Notes under the pieces: generated by a model | What the model saw: the letters and a program-made list of their open reading frames with translations, nothing else | The model's database searches: none | Told to the model about the DNA's origin: nothing | Program-made: the position numbers and the translations under genes | Source of the DNA: a bacterium UBP2_UBA4780 | Lineage (GTDB): Bacteria > Edwardsbacteria > AC1 > EtOH8 | NCBI GenBank assembly: GCA_002403115.1 | Contig: DHHE01000126.1 | Coordinates: 1 to 9,663, forward strand | Direction of reading: 5' to 3' | DNA: 9,663 nt | Shown: positions 5,451 to 9,663 of the stretch, in pieces | Layout of the letters: each line of letters begins with the position of its first letter | Numbering within the stretch: position 1 is the first letter of the stretch

Positions 5451-5825
5451 ATGGCGGAATTGAGGATCCCCACCATCAACCGGGTCATCATCGCCGGCCG
5501 GCTGACCCGGGACCCAGAACTCAGGTACACCCCTGGCGGCAAGGCGGTCTGCACCGTCTCCCTGGCGGTCAACCGCCGCTACAAGGACGCCTCCGGCCAG
5601 TGGCAGGACGACACCACCTACATCAACGTGGTATGCTGGATGAAAACGGCCGAGCTGGTGAACCGCTACCTGCATAAGGGCAGCCCGGTGCTGGTCGAAG
5701 GCAGGCTGGAGAGCCGTTCCTGGGAGACCGAGGCCGGCCAGAAGCGTTCCGTGATCGAGATCCGGGCCGACCGCATCGGCTTCCTGGAGAAGGCCCCGGG
5801 CGGCGAGGCCGAGGTGGACGAGTGA
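5451..5825 (+). CDS. Second SSB paralogue, without the DDDLPF-type tail
   Basis: This 124-residue OB-fold protein aligns without gaps to the preceding SSB over residues 1-113, with about half the residues identical by eye (shared blocks NRR, TTY, LVEG, RSWETE, GQKRS, RADRI, FLE). It stops soon after the fold and ends GEAEVDE, so it lacks the linker and the DLPF tip that binds partner proteins. It is a tandem duplicate, starting 36 nt after the first copy with GGAG about 12 nt before the ATG. It could form mixed tetramers, bind DNA without recruiting partners, or act in uptake or recombination. Role unknown; SSB-family membership is clear. Confidence 0.93.
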   Translation: MAELRIPTINRVIIAGRLTRDPELRYTPGGKAVCTVSLAVNRRYKDASGQWQDDTTYINVVCWMKTAELVNRYLHKGSPVLVEGRLESRSWETEAGQKRSVIEIRADRIGFLEKAPGGEAEVDE

Positions 5826-5886
5826 CCGGGCCGGCCGAAAAAGAGCAAAACCGCAATAGATCCATAAACGCATCGAACCGAGGAAC

Positions 5887-6144
5887 ATGATCAAGCGAAA
5901 CAAGCCCACAGGGCCGCGCGAGCGGCGGCCCTCCTACCGCAAGGTCTGCAAGTTCTGCATGGAGAAGGCGGAGGACATCAACTACCGGGACGACAAGAAG
6001 CTCCGCCATTTCATGACCGAACGCGGCAAGATCGTCCCCCGCCGCGTGTCAGGCAACTGCGCCCGGCACCAGCGGCTGCTCTCCGTGGCCATCAAGCGGG
6101 CCCGTCACCTGGCCCTGCTGCCCTTCATCTCCGAGCACCGTTAG
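5887..6144 (+). CDS. rpsR: Ribosomal protein bS18, zinc-binding (C+) form
   Basis: bS18 sits beside bS6 in the 30S platform. The 85-residue protein has the family signature (KAEDINYRDDKKLRHFMTERGKIVPRR, then ARHQRLLSVAIKRARHLALLPF) and four likely zinc ligands: Cys21, Cys24, Cys58 and His61. A good GAGGA lies just before the ATG. It lies between the ssb pair and rplI, the usual arrangement. Confidence 0.96.
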   Translation: MIKRNKPTGPRERRPSYRKVCKFCMEKAEDINYRDDKKLRHFMTERGKIVPRRVSGNCARHQRLLSVAIKRARHLALLPFISEHR

Positions 6145-6157
6145 AGGGGGCGAAAAG

Positions 6158-6601
6158 ATGAAGGTCATTCTGAAAAAGGACGTCCCCAGCCTGGGCCAGC
6201 GCACCGACCTGGTCGAGGTCAAGCCCGGCTACGCCCGGAACTACCTCATCCCCCAGGGGCTGGCCCTGCCGGCCACCGACCAGGCCCTGAAGAGCATCCA
6301 GACCCTGATCAAGTCCGAGGCGCAGAAGCTCTCCAAGAAGAAGCAGCAGGCGGAGCTGATGGCCAAGGGCATCAACGAGATTTCCTGCACCGCCACCGTC
6401 CAGGCCGGCGAGGAGGACAGGCTCTACGGGTCGGTGACCGCGTCCGACATCGCCGAGCTGATGGCCCAGCAGGGCATCAAGATCGACAAGAGGAAGATCG
6501 AGCTGGAGGAGCCCATCAAGAAGCTGGGCGTCTACAACATCCCGATCCGGCTCCACCCCGAGGTGGAAGCCACGGTGAAGCTATGGGTGGTTCGTCAGTG
6601 A
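6158..6601 (+). CDS. rplI: Ribosomal protein bL9
   Basis: bL9 is an elongated large-subunit protein at the base of the L1 stalk. The 147-residue protein has the N-terminal rRNA-binding domain (MKVILKKDVPSLGQ, VKPGYARNYLIPQGLAL), a long charged connecting helix (about 45-75), and the C-terminal domain (GEEDRLYGSVTASDIAELM, LEEPIKKLGVYNIPIRLHPEV). It starts 13 nt after rpsR with GAGGGGG upstream. Its TGA (6599-6601) overlaps the GTG start of the next gene. Confidence 0.96.
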   Translation: MKVILKKDVPSLGQRTDLVEVKPGYARNYLIPQGLALPATDQALKSIQTLIKSEAQKLSKKKQQAELMAKGINEISCTATVQAGEEDRLYGSVTASDIAELMAQQGIKIDKRKIELEEPIKKLGVYNIPIRLHPEVEATVKLWVVRQ

Positions 6602-7056
6602 GCCTGGCCGGGCTGCTGAAGCCCGGCATGGTCAACCTCGGCCTCAAGGCCTCCAGCCGGGACGGCATCCTCAAGGAGCTGGTCAGCCTGGCCCCGCTGG
6701 GCGAGAAAGCCCAGCATATCCTGCTTGTCAACCTCAGGCAGCGGGAGGAGCTGGGCTCCACCGGGATCGGCCGGGGGGTGGCCATCCCCCACTGCCGCTC
6801 GCTCATGCTCAACTCGCTGACCCTGATAGCCGGGCGCAGCAAGGCCGGGGTCGATTTCGGATCCATAGACAAGAAGCCGGCCCGGCTTTTCCTGCTGATC
6901 ATCGCCCCGCCCCACGATCCCAAGAACATCTACCTGATCACCCTGGGGCGCATCGCCCAGCTGGCCAAGGACCTGGCGCCCAACGACCCCCTGTACACCG
7001 CGGACACCCCGGCCGAGTTCATCGCCAGGCTGGCCGAGCTGGAGAAGGCCCTGTAG
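6598..7056 (+). CDS. PTS EIIA type-2 domain protein (PtsN/fructose-like)
   Basis: From GTG 6598 this is a 152-residue single-domain EIIA of the mannitol/fructose/nitrogen type. The signature GSTGIGRGVAIPHCRS (53-68) contains His65, the expected phosphorylation site, and the domain runs on through KAGVDFGSIDKKPARLFLLIIAP. No EIIB, EIIC, HPr or EI gene is in the window, so a regulatory PtsN-like role is as likely as sugar transport. The GTG overlaps the rplI stop as GTGA, with GGGTGG 7 nt upstream, and gives the usual N-terminus (MSLAGLLKPGMVNLGL). An in-frame ATG at 6583 would add five residues. Coupling to rplI is likely. Confidence 0.88.
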   Translation: MSLAGLLKPGMVNLGLKASSRDGILKELVSLAPLGEKAQHILLVNLRQREELGSTGIGRGVAIPHCRSLMLNSLTLIAGRSKAGVDFGSIDKKPARLFLLIIAPPHDPKNIYLITLGRIAQLAKDLAPNDPLYTADTPAEFIARLAELEKAL

Positions 7057-7116
7057 ACGGTCCCCGGCGGAAGCATCTCAAAACGGCCAATTACAATACT
7101 ATACAGGATTAGGGAC

Positions 7117-7464
7117 ATGCACCCCCAATTGGAACTGCTGGTCACCCTCCACGATCTGGAGCTGACCATCAAGGAGGCCACCGAGGACGCCGCCAACCAG
7201 AAGGCGCTGGGCTTCAAGATCGACAACCTGGAGCACATCATCAAGGCCCAGGCCGACATCGAGAAGCAGGTGGACCACGGGATAATCGACCGCTACCGCA
7301 AGCTCAAGGAGCGCTACGGCCGCCCGGTGGTGCCGGTGATCAACAGCATCTGCTGCGGCTGCTACATCCGGATGCCCACCGCCCAGGCCAGCGACACCGA
7401 GCGCAACCAGCGGATGAGCACCTGCGGCAACTGCGGCCGCTTCCTCTACTGGGTCTCGGAATAG
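7117..7464 (+). CDS. Compact C4-type zinc-ribbon protein (zf-RING_7 family)
   Basis: This 115-residue protein has a charged helical N-terminal half (residues 1-68, probably a short coiled coil) and a C-terminal zinc ribbon with Cys79-x2-Cys82 and Cys103-x2-Cys106 in the form VINSICCGCYIRMP and CGNCGRFLYW. This matches the ribbon of the DUF164/zf-RING_7 family, whose members are usually about 230-250 residues with a long coiled coil, so the N-terminal part here is short. The start looks sound: ATG with AGGGAC just upstream and no in-frame sequence resembling a longer coiled coil. It lies between the EIIA gene and rpmB. The function is not established; nucleic-acid or ribosome-related roles are guesses. 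Confidence 0.82.
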   Translation: MHPQLELLVTLHDLELTIKEATEDAANQKALGFKIDNLEHIIKAQADIEKQVDHGIIDRYRKLKERYGRPVVPVINSICCGCYIRMPTAQASDTERNQRMSTCGNCGRFLYWVSE

Positions 7465-7505
7465 GCCCCTCCCCACATGAACACCTAAACAGAAAGGAAC
7501 CAACA

Positions 7506-7697
7506 GTGTCACGCGTTTGCGATATATGCGGCAAGGGGGCGGCCTTCGGCCATTCCATCAGCCACGCCCACAACGTCGGACCACGGCGCTGGAACCCCAA
7601 CCTCCAGAAGGTCAAGGCCGAGGTGGACGGAAAGGTCAAGCGCATCAACGCCTGCACCGCCTGCATCCGCTCGGGCAAGGTCAAGAAGGCCAAATGA
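7506..7697 (+). CDS. rpmB: Ribosomal protein bL28, zinc-binding form
   Basis: bL28 is a small 50S protein. The 63-residue product begins at GTG 7506 (MSRVCDICGKGAAFGHSISH), continues with AHNVGPRRWNPNLQKVKA, and has paired Cys at 5/8 and 50/53 as expected for the zinc-binding form. AAAGGA lies about 8 nt upstream of the start. An intrinsic terminator begins 4 nt after the stop. Confidence 0.95.
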   Translation: MSRVCDICGKGAAFGHSISHAHNVGPRRWNPNLQKVKAEVDGKVKRINACTACIRSGKVKKAK

Positions 7698-7700
7698 AAC

Positions 7701-7732
7701 AAAGGCTGCCGGCCCCCGCCGGGCAGCCTTTT
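7701..7732 (+). terminator. Intrinsic terminator after rpmB, abutting the Nudix gene
   Basis: AAAGGCTGCC (7701-7710) pairs perfectly with GGCAGCCTTT (7722-7731), enclosing an 11-nt GC-rich loop, and ends in TTTT (7729-7732). This is a 10-bp stem with a short T-run. The next gene's ATG is at 7737, 5 nt after the last T, so there is no room for a separate promoter between them. Confidence 0.8.
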
Positions 7733-7736
7733 CTCC

Positions 7737-8243
7737 ATGCCCCGAACCTCCTTCAGGTTCTGCCCCCTCTGCGGCGGCCGCCTGTCCGTCCGGCGACTGG
7801 ACGGCCACTCCCGGCCGGCATGCGCCGCCTGCGGCTTCGTCCACTACCGCAACCCCACGCCGGCGGCGGGCGTCCTCATCGCCCGCCGCGGCCGCCTGCT
7901 CCTGGTAAGGCGGAAGTTCCCACCCTATGCCGGGCTGTGGTCGATGCCGGCCGGATTCATGGAGTACGGTGAAAGCCCCGAACAGTGCGCCGCCCGCGAG
8001 GTGTTCGAGGAGACCGGCCTCCGGGTCAAGGCCGGCCGGCTGGTCGGCGTCTACAGCGGATGCGACGACCCCCGCACCCACGCCATCCTCATCGTCTACC
8101 GGGCATCGTCATGCTCGGGGAAGCCCCGGGCCGGCGACGACGCCTCGGAGATCGGTTGGTTCCCCATGAACGGACTGCCCCGCCTGGCCTTCCGGGCCCA
8201 CCTCCGGGCCATAAGTGATTTCAGGAAGGCGGCCCGGGCGTGA
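7737..8243 (+). CDS. Nudix hydrolase with N-terminal zinc ribbon
   Basis: This 168-residue protein has a zinc ribbon at 9-32 (Cys9-x2-Cys12 and Cys29-x2-Cys32) followed by a Nudix fold. The Nudix box fits perfectly at 73-95: Gly73, Glu79, then REVFEETGL with Glu91 and Glu92 as metal ligands. Such proteins hydrolyse nucleoside diphosphates linked to another group (for example ADP-ribose or NADH); the substrate cannot be told from sequence. The ribbon-plus-Nudix plan recalls NudC, but the NudC-specific C-terminal motif is not evident. The ATG at 7737 is the only usable start after the in-frame TGA at 7695, and it has no Shine-Dalgarno because the terminator hairpin occupies that place. Expression may depend on terminator read-through. 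The end overlaps ruvX as GTGA. Confidence 0.9.
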   Translation: MPRTSFRFCPLCGGRLSVRRLDGHSRPACAACGFVHYRNPTPAAGVLIARRGRLLLVRRKFPPYAGLWSMPAGFMEYGESPEQCAAREVFEETGLRVKAGRLVGVYSGCDDPRTHAILIVYRASSCSGKPRAGDDASEIGWFPMNGLPRLAFRAHLRAISDFRKAARA

Positions 8244-8671
8244 ACTTGAGGCGCATCCTCTGCCTAGACCTGGGCAAGCGCCGGGTCGGCCTGGCCGTCA
8301 GCGACGGGTTGGGCATCACCGCCCAGGGACTGGAGCCTCTGGAGATCAGGGACCTGGAGGACCTTTGCGGGAAACTGTCCCCGCTGGTGGAACGATACAA
8401 CCCTTCCGCGTTGGTCCTGGGACATCCCAAAAGGCTGGACGGGTCCGACACCGACCTCACCCCCTTCGTCCTCCAGGCCAGGGAAACCATCGGAACGCGC
8501 TTCGGCCTCCCGGTCCATCTTTACGACGAGCGCCTGACCAGCCGGCTGGCCCAGCAGGCCATCCACGACACGGGCGGCAAGCTCAAGGACAGAAAGCGCG
8601 ACCTGGACAGGATCGCGGCCGTCATCATCCTCACCGATTACCTGAGCCGCCATGGCAGTAAAACGCAGTAA
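8240..8671 (+). CDS. ruvX: RuvX/YqgF family RNase H-like nuclease
   Basis: The YqgF/RuvX family has an RNase H fold and acts in 16S rRNA 5' end maturation and/or Holliday-junction resolution. The 143-residue protein shows the expected acidic site: Asp10 in LDLGKRRVGLAVSD, Glu97 in YDERLTSRLA, and Asp123 in LDRIAAVIIL. The GHPKRLDGSD segment (61-70) matches the family's second strand region. The start is GTG at 8240, overlapping the Nudix TGA by 4 nt. The end overlaps mltG by 20 nt. ruvX next to mltG is a common order. Confidence 0.94.
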   Translation: MNLRRILCLDLGKRRVGLAVSDGLGITAQGLEPLEIRDLEDLCGKLSPLVERYNPSALVLGHPKRLDGSDTDLTPFVLQARETIGTRFGLPVHLYDERLTSRLAQQAIHDTGGKLKDRKRDLDRIAAVIILTDYLSRHGSKTQ

Positions 8672-9663
8672 CGTACTTGCTAACGTAATAACGATCGTTA
8701 TTACGTTAGCCGCGTCCTACTCCGCCTACGTTTTATTCCTCCCCTCCATGCCCGACGCCTCCTGGGAGACCCGATCCATCACCGTGCCCAAGGGCGCTCC
8801 TGTCTCCGCCATCGCCGGGCTGCTGGCCGAGAACGGAATCATCAGACACCCCCGGGCCTTCAGGACGGCCGCTTCCCTTTTCGGAATGAACCGCAGCCTC
8901 AAGGCCGGGCGGTACCGGTTCGAGATGCCGCTGTCGGTCTGGCAGGCCCTGGTGAAGCTGCGGGCCGGCTCGGTGGCCTACCACAAGGTGACGGTGGCCG
9001 AGGGTTTGACCATGGCCCGGATCGCCGGCCTGCTGCAGCAGCAGGCCGGGGTGGACAGCCTGGGTTTCATTGAGTCCTGCCTGGACCCCGAGCTGTTGAA
9101 GCGAGAGAAAATACCGGCCCGAAACCTTGAGGGCTATCTCTATCCGGATACCTACGACCTCGAGTGGGGCACGCCGCCCGGCCGGGCGGCGGCCGCCATG
9201 CTTTCCAACTTCCGCTCGAACTTCGACACCTCCTGGGTCCGGGTGCTGGAGGGCCGGAAGCTGACCTCTCACCAGGCCGTCATCATGGCCTCGCTGGTGG
9301 AGCGGGAGGCCCAGGTGGACTCGGAGAGGGTGCTGGTGGCCTCGGTGTTCTACAACCGGCTGAAACTATACCGCCCGCTTGAGTCCTGCGCCTCAATCGA
9401 GTACGTTCTGCCCAGGCACAAGAACACCAGGCTCACCTACCGGGACCTGGAGATAGATTCCCCCTACAACACCTACAAAAGGATTGGACTGCCGCCCGGG
9501 CCGATAAGCAATCCCGGCCGCAGGTCGCTGGAGGCCGCCGTCTTCCCGGCCAAAACCGACTACCTCTACTTCGTCTCCCGGGGAGACGGCGGCCACATCT
9601 TCACCCGCACCCTGCAGGAGCACATCCGGGCCAAGAACCTCTGCGAGAGGCTGAAGGGGCGGT
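8652..9663 (+). CDS. mltG: Endolytic murein transglycosylase MltG (3' end cut off)
   Basis: MltG is an inner-membrane enzyme that cleaves nascent peptidoglycan glycan strands. The frame is open to the window end (337 codons), about full family length, so only the last few residues are missing. One membrane anchor lies at about 8-30, followed by a LysM-like domain (VTVAEGLTMARIAGLL) and the YceG catalytic domain: EGYLYPDTY (160-168), ASLVEREA with the expected catalytic Glu217, FYNRL, PLESCASIEYVL, and SPYNTYKRIGLPPGPISNPG (270-289). The ATG at 8652 lies inside the end of ruvX with no clear ribosome site, so translation is probably coupled. Codons 10-20 of the anchor are AT-rich and form a perfect DNA palindrome, unlike the rest of the gene. 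Confidence 0.95.
   Translation, partial: MAVKRSNVLANVITIVITLAASYSAYVLFLPSMPDASWETRSITVPKGAPVSAIAGLLAENGIIRHPRAFRTAASLFGMNRSLKAGRYRFEMPLSVWQALVKLRAGSVAYHKVTVAEGLTMARIAGLLQQQAGVDSLGFIESCLDPELLKREKIPARNLEGYLYPDTYDLEWGTPPGRAAAAMLSNFRSNFDTSWVRVLEGRKLTSHQAVIMASLVEREAQVDSERVLVASVFYNRLKLYRPLESCASIEYVLPRHKNTRLTYRDLEIDSPYNTYKRIGLPPGPISNPGRRSLEAAVFPAKTDYLYFVSRGDGGHIFTRTLQEHIRAKNLCERLKGR
8679..8710 (+). repeat. Perfect 32-bp palindrome in the mltG membrane-anchor codons
   Basis: The 16-nt arm GCTAACGTAATAACGA (8679-8694) is followed directly by its exact reverse complement (8695-8710). GC is 12 of 32, in a GC-rich setting. A further TAACGTA lies at 8669-8675, in direct orientation with the TAACGTA at 8681-8687 and inverted to TACGTTA at 8702-8708. 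In RNA it would form a 14-bp hairpin with a GATC loop just after the ruvX stop. No T-run follows, so it is not a standard terminator. Confidence 0.9.

Noticed and set aside
4191..5909. 572-codon open frame on the minus strand
   Set aside because: It lies antisense to pth, rpsF and both ssb genes, has low-complexity Gly/Leu/Arg-rich composition and no recognisable domain. It is the expected shadow of GC-rich codon use on the other strand.
7092..7097. TACAAT as a -10 box before the zinc-ribbon gene
   Set aside because: The -10 match is good and the patch is AT-rich, but no -35-like hexamer lies 16-18 nt upstream. Not strong enough to call.
7506..8243. L28-Nudix fusion by TGA read-through, as both are in the same frame
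   Set aside because: The TGA is followed by a strong terminator and an ATG that starts a complete zinc-ribbon Nudix protein. The in-frame relation is a one-in-three chance.
1..9663. CRISPR array or multi-gene defence, secretion or biosynthetic system
   Set aside because: There are no spaced direct-repeat arrays, and apart from the GIY-YIG ORF and the left-edge signal-peptide gene all genes belong to known housekeeping or regulatory families.

Overview
This is a GC-rich bacterial chromosome segment (roughly two thirds GC in most genes) made almost entirely of housekeeping genes on the + strand, with one divergent, truncated secreted-protein gene at the left edge. The order ispE - spoVG - tRNA-Gln - prs - rplY - pth - rpsF - ssb - ssb2 - rpsR - rplI joins two gene strings known from many phyla (ispE/tRNA-Gln/prs/rplY/pth and rpsF/ssb/rpsR/rplI). 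The mixture (spoVG, long-form L25, Cys-rich S18 and L28, MltG, a signal-peptide protein) suggests a free-living bacterium of an under-sampled lineage, perhaps a candidate phylum. I cannot assign the phylum from sequence alone.

Layout. 1-65: 5' end of a minus-strand secreted protein or lipoprotein gene with a near-consensus promoter. 173-1092: ispE, whose promoter puts the transcription start at or next to the GTG start codon. 790-818: a near-consensus promoter inside ispE, its -35 box embedded in an inverted repeat, possibly serving spoVG (1124-1432). 1433-2080: an accessory island with a 55-nt 5' piece of a tRNA-Gln gene, a structured 98-nt stretch, an 80-residue GIY-YIG nuclease gene, then an intact tRNA-Gln(UUG). 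2170-4423: prs, rplY, pth. 4425-6601: rpsF, two tandem ssb paralogues, rpsR, rplI. 6598-7697: PTS EIIA-like regulator, compact C4 zinc-ribbon protein, rpmB, ending at an intrinsic terminator. 7737-9663: Nudix hydrolase, ruvX and mltG (cut by the window end), coupled by short overlaps. A perfect 32-bp AT-rich palindrome lies in the membrane-anchor codons of mltG.

The most novel item is the tRNA-Gln/GIY-YIG island. The first 55 nt of the tRNA gene, from mature base 1 to T-loop C56, occur twice and identically 397 bp apart, and the space between is little more than a nuclease ORF. This fits a very small nuclease-encoding element that inserted into the tRNA gene and rebuilt it. The second item is the 32-bp palindrome at the ruvX/mltG junction. 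The rest is a translation, nucleotide and cell-wall housekeeping cluster with tight spacing and coupled starts.
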